A stretch of DNA of 44,413 nucleotides from positions 1 through 44,413 of the IMG/VR virus record IMGVR_UViG_3300046690_000430, one strand, 5' to 3'. The notes under the pieces are model-generated. The model saw only the letters and a program-made list of their open reading frames with translations. It was not told the DNA's origin and searched no databases. Made by a program: the position numbers and the translations under genes. Below are positions 14,559 through 23,077 of the stretch, in pieces. This stretch comes from a virus. The stretch's first letter is position 1, and each line of letters starts with the position of its first letter.

Positions 14559-15160
14559 TGAAAACCTTAGACCAAATCGGGATTGCTCACGGCACGGACA
14601 AGGCCAGCGAATTTACGCGCACCTACGCGAAACCTCATGACTATTTGCGTCATATGGATCGCCTCTTTACCGAGATGCGATTCGAGCCGATCAAGCTGCT
14701 GGAGATTGGGGTTGGTGGCGGGGAATCGATCCGGACGTGGCTCGAATACTTCACCCACGAGGGCACGCAGATCCGAGGGATCGACCTCGTAGAGAAAACA
14801 AACCCGTGGAACACGCCCGGCGAGAGCCCTGATAAGCGCTACCAGTTCCTGCAGGGCAACCAGAGCGATCAGATCATGTGGAAGTGCGCGATCGCGAATT
14901 GGGGAAGAGACTTTGATATCGTGATCGATGATGGTTCGCACGAGCCCAAGGACGTTATTGAGACTTACTCCGCTCTTTGGCCGTGCCTCGTTAGGGGAGG
15001 GTACTACTGCATAGAGGATCTCGGGTGCGGTTTTACCAGCGCCGGGTACCCCTCACATTACGAGTGGCTTAACTCGCTTAACGTTGGTCTGAACACATGG
15101 CGCAAAGAGATTGACTCGATCACTTTCTCTCGCGAGCTTGCAATTCTGCGTAAATCGTAG
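14558..15160 (+). CDS. SAM-dependent methyltransferase, sugar O-methyltransferase type
   Basis: The 200-residue product has motif I 'LLEIGVGGGESIRTWLEYF', then 'RGIDLVEK', 'DIVIDDGSHEPKD' and 'GGYYCIEDLG', the pattern of metal-dependent sugar O-methyltransferases such as MycE. IDDGSH supplies the likely metal and base residues. The ATG at 14558 shares its A with the radical SAM stop (TGATG); another ATG lies nine bases upstream. It probably methylates a hydroxyl of the sugar added by the upstream transferases. Confidence 0.75.
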   Translation: MKTLDQIGIAHGTDKASEFTRTYAKPHDYLRHMDRLFTEMRFEPIKLLEIGVGGGESIRTWLEYFTHEGTQIRGIDLVEKTNPWNTPGESPDKRYQFLQGNQSDQIMWKCAIANWGRDFDIVIDDGSHEPKDVIETYSALWPCLVRGGYYCIEDLGCGFTSAGYPSHYEWLNSLNVGLNTWRKEIDSITFSRELAILRKS

Positions 15161-15171
15161 ATAACAGCGGC

Positions 15172-16479
15172 ATGTACCGCGTTCACTCCCGATGCCGCGC
15201 CTGTAACTTCGGACCTCCAATCCTGCCAGGAGGCACCAAAGCCGGAAGCTCTGGCGATCGTCTCCTACCCGCATTCAACCTCGGGCTGCAGCCCCTCGCC
15301 AATGACTTTTGCCTAGATGACGAAGAGCGCGCCGGAGCTGCTCCCCTCGAGGTGCTCGTTTGCCCTCAATGCGGCTTGGCTCAGCTCAGCGTAGTTGTCT
15401 CTCCGGACATTCTTTACCGGAAAAATTATCCGTACGTGACCAGCAAGAGCGAGACGATGCGCCAACACTTTGAGATTCTTTGGGAGGACTGCATTAAGCT
15501 CGCCAAATCCAGCAAGGTTCTGGAGATCGGCTCCAATGATGGAGACTTCCTCGCCTTCTGCCGCAACCGTGGCGCAGAAGACGTGATCGGGATCGAGCCT
15601 GCCGAAAACCTCGCGGCGGTGGCAGAGCGCCAGGGGGTCCGCACCATCCGAGATCTGTTCGGTCCGGTATCCGCCTCCATGGCCGCTCAGGCGATGCCCG
15701 AACCGGGGATTATTTTCGCCCGGCACGTTTTTTGCCATGTGCCCGAGTGGCAAGCATTCATGGCAAACCTCACGCTCCTGGCCGGGCCTGATACGATCGT
15801 TTGCATCGAAGTGCCTTACGTGATGGATCAGCTCAAGGCCGGGAGCTTTGACCAGATTTACCACGAGCATTGCAGCTACCTCTCCATCCGTGCGATCAAA
15901 GCGCTCCTCAATGGCGGCGCTTTTTGCCTGAGCGATATCAAGCATTACACGGTTCACGGCGGAGCGATCGCTCTCATCTTGAAGCGCCGCTCACCGGACA
16001 CCAAAGCGTCTCAAGCTGTGCTCGATTACCTCGAGGCGGAAGGGAACTCTCTCCAGGCATGGGAAGCGTTCGCGACCAAGAGCAACGATTCGATCCATAG
16101 GCTCAAAGGGTTGATCCGGTCACTTCGGCGCGAAGGCAAACGGGTGGTAGGCTTTGGCGCTTCCGCAAAGAGCACAGTCTGGATCAACGCCATGGGTTTA
16201 ACCCGGCAGGATCTGTCCTGCGTTTACGATTGCACGCCCAACAAGTGGTACCGGTACATTCCCGGCACGGATATCCCGGTAGTGAACGAGGGCGCTTTTT
16301 ACGTAGACGATCCGGAGTATGCCGTCATTTTCTCGTGGAACTTCGCTCGAGAGATCATCGATAAGAACCGCAAATGGATGGAGGGCGGAGGGCAGTTCAT
16401 TGTCCCGATCCCCGATATCACGATCCACCGGGTTGATCACTCCTGGCAGCCTTACAGCGGGGACACGGTAAGCGTTTAG
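15172..16479 (+). CDS. Sugar C-methyltransferase, TylC3/NovU type
   Basis: The 435-residue protein shows the three-part family layout: an N-terminal zinc domain (CRAC at 8-11, CPQCGLAQL near 64-72), a central SAM domain ('VLEIGSNDGDFLAF', 'GIEPAENLA', 'FARHVFCHVPEW') with the conserved 'YHEHCSYLS', and a C-terminal domain ('VVGFGASAKSTVW', 'YIPGTDIPV'). Length equals the family norm of about 410-430. Known members methylate C-3 of NDP-4-keto-6-deoxyhexoses. No NDP-sugar synthase or dehydratase is present here, so the sugar nucleotide would come from the host or another phage region. Confidence 0.85.
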   Translation: MYRVHSRCRACNFGPPILPGGTKAGSSGDRLLPAFNLGLQPLANDFCLDDEERAGAAPLEVLVCPQCGLAQLSVVVSPDILYRKNYPYVTSKSETMRQHFEILWEDCIKLAKSSKVLEIGSNDGDFLAFCRNRGAEDVIGIEPAENLAAVAERQGVRTIRDLFGPVSASMAAQAMPEPGIIFARHVFCHVPEWQAFMANLTLLAGPDTIVCIEVPYVMDQLKAGSFDQIYHEHCSYLSIRAIKALLNGGAFCLSDIKHYTVHGGAIALILKRRSPDTKASQAVLDYLEAEGNSLQAWEAFATKSNDSIHRLKGLIRSLRREGKRVVGFGASAKSTVWINAMGLTRQDLSCVYDCTPNKWYRYIPGTDIPVVNEGAFYVDDPEYAVIFSWNFAREIIDKNRKWMEGGGQFIVPIPDITIHRVDHSWQPYSGDTVSV

Positions 16480-16520
16480 CCTTGCGGTTCATCCGCCAAG
16501 AGTTTATGGCAGCTTAATCT

Positions 16521-18842
16521 ATGAAGACCTCGGAAACTCCTGGCGGCCGTTGGAACGACGCTTCAAAGGTGAATCAGCAAGTATGGGACTGGCGACTTGC
16601 TGATCTGCCACGCGGCGGACAGCGCACCATCCTCGATCGCCTTTACAACGGGGATCCGCCTTACGATGAAGCGCTCGCCGAGGAAAACCAGATCCAGATC
16701 AACCGCAACAATCTTGAAGGTCCAAACCTGATCGGCAATGCGCGCCGCCAGTGGAACGCGGCCATGCTCAAGCCCGGCAACTTCTTTACCGTGGCCGTCA
16801 ACCGTGGACCCAAGATCAAGCGCCGGGAATACGGGCACTCGATCACCAAGGTCATGAACCGGGTACTCCGAAAATCGATGCAGTATAAGGAGCAGCGCAG
16901 ACAGACCGGAGCGGCAACCATGCTGCACGGAGTTGGCCCTACGACCTGGGACACGCGAAAAAAAATGGTTCCAAAGCTGATGCACATGAGCAGCATTATG
17001 GTACCAAGCGAAACCCTGATCGATATGAGCAACCTCGATCGGTTCGCAATCTTCCGCGAGTACACCCCGGCGCAACTCTACTCAATGACGCACGGTCCTC
17101 GGGTGGATCCCGGTTGGCAGATGCAAACGGTTATGCAGCAGTGGGAATACGTTCGGCAGATGACGCAGAAGCAGCCAAACGCCACCGCATACCAGTACAT
17201 GCCGGAGCGGATCGAGGAGCTCTCCAAACAGGATCTCGGATTTTGGGGCTCTGATGCCGTGCCTACGATCGATTGTTGGGATTTCTATTTCCGCGGCGAG
17301 AAGGATACGGATGGATGGTACCGGCGCGTGATTCTCGATTGGGGAGTTACCGAGGGTAGCGAGCTATCCAACCTCACCAGGGAAGCGCCAAAGGAACCCA
17401 AAAATGACAGCTTTCTTTACACCTCGGGCAATCGCCGTTTCGCGAACTCCCTCAATGAGATCATCCATTTCCAGTTTGCCGATTGTTCCGCCGTTGCTCC
17501 ATTCACCTACCACGCTGTACGCTCCCTGGGTTGGATGCTTTGGGGTGTGTGCGACCTTGAGAACCGGCTCCACTGCAAATTTAATGAAGCGATTTTCGAG
17601 CAGCTCCTTTGGTTTTTCAGAGTGGCCGGAAACTCGGATATGGTTCGCCTGAAAAAGGCGCTCTTTAGCCAGATGGGAGTAATCCCTCAAGGCGTTTCCA
17701 TGGTTAAGAATGATGAGCGTTACAAGCCGGATGCGGCTCTCATCGAAATGGCTTTTGGCCGGAACCAGTCAGCCATGCAGCGCTTCTCCTCGAGCTTCAC
17801 CCAGGACTTTGCCAATGGGCAAGGCGGCCGCGAGATGACCGCAACCGAAACCATGGCGCGAGTGAACACCGTCAATCAGCTTGTGTCCGGAATGATGCAG
17901 CTCTCGTATGAGTACGAGGAGGCAAAGGATTACGAGGTTTGCCGCCGCGCTTGCATCAAGCACAACTCCGATCCTATGGCGCGAGCGTTCCAGAAGGGAT
18001 GCCTCGAGGAGAAGGTACCGCCGGAGATTCTGGACGTGGAATGTTGGGAAGTGACCGAGGAGCGCACCCTGGGTGCAGGCAATAAAACGATCGAGATGGC
18101 TCAGGTTCAGTTCCTGCAGCAGATCCGAAAGAACCTCGGACCGGAAGCGCAGCGCAAGGTTGACCATATTTCCATTGTGTCCGCCCTGGACGATGCCGCG
18201 CTCGCGGAAGACTTGGCACCCGTGGAAGGCCAGCAGCAGCTCAGCCGTTCGATGCACGACGCGCAGCTCGCCACCGATCGCCTCATGCGTGGACTCATCT
18301 TTGTCCCGGCTCCGGATATGGTTTACGAGGATTACGTTAAGGTGTGGCTCACTGACCTTTCCCAAATGGTGCAGGAGGCAGTCAAATCAGGCGGAATGGC
18401 TTCTGCTCAGGATATTCTTGGGTGGCAGAACATGCAGAAAACGATCATGGCATTCCTCGAGATTATGGCTCAGGACACGGACGAAAAGGAAAAGGTCCGT
18501 GGCTACGCTCAGGCGCTATCGCAGGAAATGAACTTCGTTAAAGCCTTCACCCAACGGCTGCAGCAGAAGATCCAGGCACAGCAGAAGAACGGGCAGCAGG
18601 GCAACCCCCTGGCGATCAAACAGGCGGAAGCGGCGCTCGATCTCCAGACCCAGGCCAAAAAGGATCAGCTCAAGCTTACCAACATGGAGAAGAGCCACTC
18701 TCAGCGCACCGCGCAGCGCCAAGTACAATTCGAGCTCGAACAGCAGCGAGAAGATCGCCGGGCCAATGCCGACAATCGGCGCAAAGGCCAGGAGCACGCG
18801 CTCGATATCACCGCTAACAGGCTCAAAGCCTTTCAGGAGTAG
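16521..18842 (+). CDS. Portal protein
   Basis: The 773-residue protein is the size of P22-type podovirus portals. It begins with a helical clip/wing region ('LPRGGQRTILDRLYNGDPPY'), followed by a mixed core and a long helical stem and barrel rich in Gln, Lys and Glu (about residues 640-773, 'AQRQVQFELEQQ'). It forms the ring at one head vertex where terminase docks and the tail attaches. Position before scaffold and capsid genes supports this. The ATG at 16521 has no clear ribosome binding site. Confidence 0.8.
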   Translation: MKTSETPGGRWNDASKVNQQVWDWRLADLPRGGQRTILDRLYNGDPPYDEALAEENQIQINRNNLEGPNLIGNARRQWNAAMLKPGNFFTVAVNRGPKIKRREYGHSITKVMNRVLRKSMQYKEQRRQTGAATMLHGVGPTTWDTRKKMVPKLMHMSSIMVPSETLIDMSNLDRFAIFREYTPAQLYSMTHGPRVDPGWQMQTVMQQWEYVRQMTQKQPNATAYQYMPERIEELSKQDLGFWGSDAVPTIDCWDFYFRGEKDTDGWYRRVILDWGVTEGSELSNLTREAPKEPKNDSFLYTSGNRRFANSLNEIIHFQFADCSAVAPFTYHAVRSLGWMLWGVCDLENRLHCKFNEAIFEQLLWFFRVAGNSDMVRLKKALFSQMGVIPQGVSMVKNDERYKPDAALIEMAFGRNQSAMQRFSSSFTQDFANGQGGREMTATETMARVNTVNQLVSGMMQLSYEYEEAKDYEVCRRACIKHNSDPMARAFQKGCLEEKVPPEILDVECWEVTEERTLGAGNKTIEMAQVQFLQQIRKNLGPEAQRKVDHISIVSALDDAALAEDLAPVEGQQQLSRSMHDAQLATDRLMRGLIFVPAPDMVYEDYVKVWLTDLSQMVQEAVKSGGMASAQDILGWQNMQKTIMAFLEIMAQDTDEKEKVRGYAQALSQEMNFVKAFTQRLQQKIQAQQKNGQQGNPLAIKQAEAALDLQTQAKKDQLKLTNMEKSHSQRTAQRQVQFELEQQREDRRANADNRRKGQEHALDITANRLKAFQE

Positions 18843-18844
18843 CC

Positions 18845-18919
18845 ATGCCGGAAGGGTGGAGCGATGAAGGCGACGAAGAAGAACCCGGCTTGCCCGAGGA
18901 TCAGCAGGACGAAGATTAA
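18845..18919 (+). CDS. 24-residue acidic micropeptide
   Basis: The frame MPEGWSDEGDEEEPGLPEDQ plus four more residues starts two bases after the portal stop and ends directly before the ATG of the ATP-grasp gene, so it tiles the gap exactly. More than half the residues are Asp, Glu or Gln. It could be a translated coupling peptide, a substrate of the neighbouring ligase, or chance. No other evidence of expression is visible. Confidence 0.45.
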   Translation: MPEGWSDEGDEEEPGLPEDQQDED

Positions 18920-20215
18920 ATGAAAGAGACTTCCGATGTAGTTGCGTGCGTGATCGATCGCGGCGTGTTCTTCTCCGCGGCAGAGCGTCTCGCTCGAGAC
19001 TTCAAGAAGGTTTACTATCACCGCCCAAATGGTGAGGACTCAACCACGTTTGCCCAATCCATCAAAGGCGACGGTCATCCCAATGTTGAGTACACCGATG
19101 ATTTTTGGCCGCTCAAAGATGAGATCGATCTCTTCGTCTTTCCGGACTGCGTTGACGGTGGGTTGCAAGTGTTCCTCGAGAGCCAGGGAAAAGCAGTTTG
19201 GGGAAGCAAGCGCGCAGGCGAGCTCGAGCGGATGCGCGGAAGATGGATCGGTGTCTGCGAAAAATACGGGATGCCGGTACCCGAAACCCATGAGGTGATC
19301 GGGCTTGATAAACTCAAGCTCTTCCTGATGCAGCACGAGGGGGAAACTTACTTCGTCAAAATCAGCAAGTACCGCGGCGATATGGAGACGTGGAAAGCGG
19401 AGGATCCGGAGGAGATCGCCAACCAAATTGATTACCTGAGGCTGAAATTCGGACCGTTTCAGGATCTGATCCGGTTCTACGTCCAGAAATCGATCGACAC
19501 GGAGATCGAGGGGGGCTGTGACACCTACTTTTGTGCCGGGCAATTCCCATCAAAGATCGTCCTGGGGTACGAGAAGAAAGCCAAAGGCTACTTTGCCACT
19601 TGGCGCGAGCGCGCCGAAATGCCTCCCGAAATTTGGGCTGTTACCGAGAAGATCGCTCCACTCCTGGCAGGCCACAACTATTGCAACCTGATCACGAGCG
19701 AGGTGCGCGTTGCAGACGGCAAATCGTACTGGCTGGATCCGTGCTTCCGGTTCCCGTCCCCGGCGAGTGAGCAGCAGCTCGAGCTCTACGGCAACTTTGG
19801 CGATATCGTTTGGCAGGGTGCCAACGGGGTTTTCGTTGAGCCTCAGATGACCGCCAAGTTTTCAGGCGGCGCGGTGATTTCTTACACCGGGCAAAGGGAC
19901 TGCTGGAAGGCGGTAAGCGTGCCCGAGGAGGTGCGCGATAGCGTGAAACTCTTTGCTTACGGGTACCACGAAGGTTACGCAGTTTTCCCTCCAAGCCAGG
20001 AGCCGGAGTCAATCGGATGGGCTGTAGCGACAGCGGACACGCCTGCAGGAGTGCTTGACGGGCTGAAGGAAATTAAAGAAAGTCTCGCCGATGCACCGGT
20101 TGAGCTACACCTCACTGAGATCGCCGACCTCTTCACTCAAATCGAAAGCGCGGAAGAGCAGGGTATCCCGTTCAGTGAGCACGCAATACCGGATCCTGCA
20201 GACGTGATCGAATGA
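18920..20215 (+). CDS. ATP-grasp-fold protein
   Basis: The 431-residue product reads as an ATP-grasp ligase of the PurD/Ddl kind: a Rossmann-like start, then 'IDLFVFPDCVDGGLQVFLES', 'KAVWGSKRAGELERMRGRW' and 'EKYGMPVPETHEV' (typical preATP-grasp to ATP-binding transition), 'YFVKISKYRGDMETW' (nucleotide-binding Lys and loop) and later 'YWLDPCFRFPSP'. ATP-grasp enzymes join a carboxylate to an amine or thiol. The gene lies between portal and scaffold, where no ligase is usually found. Its start abuts the acidic micropeptide. A structural protein built on a decayed ATP-grasp fold is an alternative. Confidence 0.7.
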   Translation: MKETSDVVACVIDRGVFFSAAERLARDFKKVYYHRPNGEDSTTFAQSIKGDGHPNVEYTDDFWPLKDEIDLFVFPDCVDGGLQVFLESQGKAVWGSKRAGELERMRGRWIGVCEKYGMPVPETHEVIGLDKLKLFLMQHEGETYFVKISKYRGDMETWKAEDPEEIANQIDYLRLKFGPFQDLIRFYVQKSIDTEIEGGCDTYFCAGQFPSKIVLGYEKKAKGYFATWRERAEMPPEIWAVTEKIAPLLAGHNYCNLITSEVRVADGKSYWLDPCFRFPSPASEQQLELYGNFGDIVWQGANGVFVEPQMTAKFSGGAVISYTGQRDCWKAVSVPEEVRDSVKLFAYGYHEGYAVFPPSQEPESIGWAVATADTPAGVLDGLKEIKESLADAPVELHLTEIADLFTQIESAEEQGIPFSEHAIPDPADVIE

Positions 20216-20448
20216 ACCAACCTGTAAGACTTCCCGACTTACCCGCGTATCCAGCAACCAATCCCCCGCCAAGCGTAGAGCGCGAAGGCGCTTTCTCAAA
20301 GCCAGGGACAACGAAACTAAGCAAGGGCACCACAGGACCGAAAGGCTGGAAACCTGCCAACGGTGTGCGGTACCGCGCCACCAATGAGAAAGCTCCAGGG
20401 CGGCCGCGCAAACGCAAGCTGGACCCGAGAAGCGTCAAATTTTTCTGA
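20212..20448 (+). CDS. Small Pro-rich basic protein
   Basis: The 78-residue product begins MNQPVRLPDLPAYPATNPPP and ends with a basic segment ('GRPRKRKLDPRSVKFF'). It is probably disordered. The start overlaps the ATP-grasp stop (ATGA). Lys/Arg clusters could bind DNA or the acidic head proteins; no family was recognised. Confidence 0.6.
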   Translation: MNQPVRLPDLPAYPATNPPPSVEREGAFSKPGTTKLSKGTTGPKGWKPANGVRYRATNEKAPGRPRKRKLDPRSVKFF

Positions 20449-20451
20449 CTT

Positions 20452-20625
20452 ATGGGATTTCCACCGAATCCAAATCAAATGAGCCAGGGGATGACTCGGG
20501 TGCATTACCGGAAAGTCTTCTGGCGGATCTGCAAAGTCACCAAAATTGAACCGGAGAGTACCGATTACAAAAACTTGGTTGTCGGCAGACACCTTTTCGG
20601 CCGTTACTTCCTGAAATCCAAATGA
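20452..20625 (+). CDS. 57-residue basic protein
   Basis: The ATG at 20452 opens a 57-codon frame that ends overlapping the next ATG (ATGA). The C-terminal half ('VHYRKVFWRICKV' and 'HLFGRYFLKSK') looks like a compact basic alpha/beta unit. No family was recognised; tiling and coupling support it as a gene. Confidence 0.6.
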   Translation: MGFPPNPNQMSQGMTRVHYRKVFWRICKVTKIEPESTDYKNLVVGRHLFGRYFLKSK

Positions 20626-20795
20626 AAACCGAGAAAATGAAACTCAATCGTCCTTACTGGACGGCCAAAATTCAACGCAAAGGCAAAAGCGTAATCATCG
20701 ACGTTACGCGCATCGTTAGACATTCAACCATGGCGATCGACCTGAGCCGTTGCTCCTTCGCATTCCCAGTGAACCGAAAAATTTTCAAAGAATGA
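20622..20795 (+). CDS. 57-residue basic protein, similar in size to its neighbour
   Basis: The frame starts on the previous stop (ATGA) and ends on the next start (ATGA). The product reads MKTEKMKLNRPYWTAKIQRK, then 'GKSVIIDVTRIVRH' and 'CSFAFPVNRKIFKE', suggesting a small beta-rich fold. Function is unknown. Confidence 0.6.
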   Translation: MKTEKMKLNRPYWTAKIQRKGKSVIIDVTRIVRHSTMAIDLSRCSFAFPVNRKIFKE

Positions 20796-21064
20796 GAACC
20801 GCTCGCGAAGCTTTCTTTAACGGCGCGCACCGCGCTAACCTCGAGAAGATTACCGGTACCGAATCTTTCGAGGTTGCCTGCGAGTATGCGCTCCTGGCGT
20901 TTTACGAAGAGATGCCGGATGCCACCGGGGACGCATCCCAACTTTGGGCAACTCACGCTCAGGCAGTCGGCGCTAAACGAGTGCTCGAGCTCCTCCGCTC
21001 ACTTCATCTCAAGGTGGAACCTCCAAAACAATTCCGCACTCCAACCCTCCGAGCTCCATCATAA
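20792..21064 (+). CDS. Small helical head-region protein
   Basis: From the ATG at 20792 the product is 90 residues, with helices 'MRTAREAFFNGAHRANLEKI' and 'ACEYALLAFYEEMP'. It lies directly before the scaffold gene. A frame extending upstream to 20750 exists, but the ATG at 20792 overlaps the preceding stop and is preferred. Function is unknown. Confidence 0.6.
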   Translation: MRTAREAFFNGAHRANLEKITGTESFEVACEYALLAFYEEMPDATGDASQLWATHAQAVGAKRVLELLRSLHLKVEPPKQFRTPTLRAPS

Positions 21065-21067
21065 CTT

Positions 21068-22420
21068 ATGGCTCAAATCACTCCCGCGGCCGTAGCTGCT
21101 CCGGCCAAATCCGTGCAGGTACCAGTAGCTAACCCAGGCCCGGCACCTCGCCCGGCACCAAAGGCACCCGCTCCGGCTAAGCCAGCGCCAAAGGCTGCTC
21201 CCAAACCCGCGCCAAAAGTCGCCGCGCCAGCGCCGGATCCCAAGCCCAACCAAGATGACGTAAACTCCGGCTGGTTCAAAAAGGAGTTTGCCGAACTGGA
21301 TGAGCTGGACGCTCAGAACGTTCCCCGTCCTGCTCCAGGCGCTAAGCCAAAGCCCAAAGCCGTTGAAGAGCCGGAGACGCCCGAGCCCGAAACTGAAACT
21401 GTCACCGATCCCGAGGAGGCGACTCCACCCGATGAGCGCGGCGTAGAACGACCCAGGCCCGAGAAAGCGCCGGAGACAAACGCTGAGCTCCGCAAAGCCT
21501 TCGATCGCGCTCAGCTCCGAATCAAAGATGAGCTCGAGCCCAAGCTAACCAAGGCTGAGGCTCGCGTTAAAGAGCTCGAGAGCCGGGAACCGGAAGAGGT
21601 TGCGCCGTTGCGCGAGAAGCTCACCGCGATCGAGAAGCGAAATCAGGAGCTCGAGAGCGAGATCGAATACGTTAATTTCAGCTCGAGCGAGAAGTTCAAA
21701 AATGAGTATGCCCAACCGTATCTAACCGCTTTCCAAAAGGCGCTCAAATCGGTCCAGCAGCTCACGGTTGAAACTCCGGAAGGTGAAGAGCGCCCGGCCA
21801 CTCAAGAGGATCTGCTCTTCATCGCCAACCTGCCCGAGGGTGAGGCGATCAAAAAGGCGGGTGCCATGTTCGGCGATGCCGCCTCGGTCATCCTCCGCCA
21901 CCGTGAAAAGCTCGTGGACCTCGCTGAGAAACAGCAAGAGGCGCTCGAAAGTGCGCGCTCAAAATCCGGTGAACGCAGCAAGCAGCGCCAGAAGGAAGAG
22001 AGCGAGCTCCTCAACCAGAGTCGCGCCATGTGGAAGGACACCAACCAGAAGCTTGCGGAGAAATATCCAACGTGGTTCGCTCCCGACGAAGACGATAAGG
22101 AAGGCAACGAGCTGCTCGCCAAAGGCCGACAGCTCGCCGCTCGCCTCTTTGAGCCCACCGATGAAACCCGGCCGAAAACTCCCGAGGAAGCGGTTCGCCT
22201 GCATTCCCTCATCTTCAATAAAGCGGCCAATCACGATCGTTTGGCGCTGCGGCTCAAGAAATCGTCCGCCAGGATTAAGGAGCTCGAGGAAGAGCTCAAG
22301 CAATTCGAGGCGAGTGAGCCCGGCTCCGGCCGTGCCACAACTCCCGGCCGCGGAGCCGTGGGCGTGATCACGGATTACGAGTCGGAGATCGATGAACTAT
22401 CCCGAAAGGGACCGCAGTGA
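21068..22420 (+). CDS. Probable scaffolding protein
   Basis: The 450-residue product has an Ala/Pro/Lys low-complexity N-terminal arm (about residues 1-60), an acidic Pro/Glu linker, a long coiled coil (about 125-205, 'LEPKLTKAEARVKELESREP'), and a helical C-terminal half with another Glu/Lys-rich coiled stretch near 395-420. Highly charged helical proteins immediately upstream of the capsid gene usually act as internal scaffolds. Its stop overlaps the GTG of the next gene. Confidence 0.65.
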   Translation: MAQITPAAVAAPAKSVQVPVANPGPAPRPAPKAPAPAKPAPKAAPKPAPKVAAPAPDPKPNQDDVNSGWFKKEFAELDELDAQNVPRPAPGAKPKPKAVEEPETPEPETETVTDPEEATPPDERGVERPRPEKAPETNAELRKAFDRAQLRIKDELEPKLTKAEARVKELESREPEEVAPLREKLTAIEKRNQELESEIEYVNFSSSEKFKNEYAQPYLTAFQKALKSVQQLTVETPEGEERPATQEDLLFIANLPEGEAIKKAGAMFGDAASVILRHREKLVDLAEKQQEALESARSKSGERSKQRQKEESELLNQSRAMWKDTNQKLAEKYPTWFAPDEDDKEGNELLAKGRQLAARLFEPTDETRPKTPEEAVRLHSLIFNKAANHDRLALRLKKSSARIKELEEELKQFEASEPGSGRATTPGRGAVGVITDYESEIDELSRKGPQ

Positions 22421-22671
22421 AATATAAGTACGCCAGCGCCGCTCAGCTCGCCAAGCTGATCCGGCGCAACCCAATGCGGTACCACACTGCCGCTCACGTA
22501 TGGGCGGAGCGCATCGAATCGGATAAAGCCCGGTGCTCGCTCCCCAAGAAACAGCAACGCCAACTCGGTTTACTTCCCCCTGTAAATGCAAATCAGACCA
22601 TTGCCCGGCCAGTGCCTGTTAGAAGTGCTCCCGCACGAGTCGCAGACGCACACGGGGATATTCCTGCCTGA
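22417..22671 (+). CDS. Small basic protein
   Basis: The GTG start overlaps the scaffold stop (GTGA). The 84-residue product has an N-terminal helical part ('SAAQLAKLIRRNPMRYH') and a flexible tail rich in Ala, Pro and Val that overlaps the GroES-like gene by 86 bases. No family was recognised. Confidence 0.55.
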   Translation: MKYKYASAAQLAKLIRRNPMRYHTAAHVWAERIESDKARCSLPKKQQRQLGLLPPVNANQTIARPVPVRSAPARVADAHGDIPA

Positions 22672-22945
22672 TATCGCCCACGATCGACAGCAGGGCGAGA
22701 AGGAGAAACCAGCGTTTGCCAGGGTGATCGCCGTTGGGCAATGGAAGAGGGGGAACAACGGCTTTGCTATCCTTCCGGATTTTCACGCCGGGCAAAAAGT
22801 GATTGTCTCCTTCTACGCCGGGACCAAGTTAACACGTTCCCTCGGGGAGCGCCTCCGTCTTTGTGCCCTGGACGATGTTCTTGCGGTGGTTTATGAAAAC
22901 GAAACCCAAACGTTACCATTGTCCGAAGTGCGATCGGCAGTTTAA
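22586..22945 (+). CDS. GroES-like cochaperonin
   Basis: The 119-residue product follows the Cpn10 pattern: 'MQIRPLPGQCLLEVLP' (first strand), a mobile-loop region 'THTGIFLPDIAHDRQQ' containing the hydrophobic IFLP edge that binds GroEL, 'ARVIAVGQW', 'FHAGQKVIVSFYAG' and a closing 'LDDVLAVVYE'. Phage cochaperonins such as T4 gp31 redirect host GroEL to fold the capsid protein, which fits the location between scaffold and capsid genes. Confidence 0.75.
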   Translation: MQIRPLPGQCLLEVLPHESQTHTGIFLPDIAHDRQQGEKEKPAFARVIAVGQWKRGNNGFAILPDFHAGQKVIVSFYAGTKLTRSLGERLRLCALDDVLAVVYENETQTLPLSEVRSAV

Positions 22946-23039
22946 GAACCCATGGCACCTCAGACAGCACGAGGCAAAGCACTTGCGCGTTGAGGCAGGC
23001 GCTACTCCTCGCTGGCCGCTCCATCGCCGCCACACGTAA
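22893..23039 (+). CDS. C2H2 zinc-finger microprotein
   Basis: This 48-residue frame overlaps the end of the GroES-like gene by 53 bases. It contains the sequence YHCPKCDRQF followed by NPWHLRQHEAKH, a classical C-x2-C-x12-H-x3-H finger with the conserved aromatic, Phe and Leu positions. The rest is basic. Such a well-formed single eukaryote-style finger is uncommon in phages. DNA or protein binding is likely. Confidence 0.6.
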   Translation: MKTKPKRYHCPKCDRQFKNPWHLRQHEAKHLRVEAGATPRWPLHRRHT

Positions 23040-23077
23040 AGCTTGCGGGAAGCGCGGCCGGGAGCGAATACTCCCAA

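Noticed and set aside
18845-20215. Classical graspetide (microviridin-like) gene cluster
   Set aside because: The micropeptide has one Ser and no Thr/Lys to act as linkage nucleophiles, and the ATP-grasp reads more like PurD/Ddl than RimK-type; only the looser association is kept as a finding.
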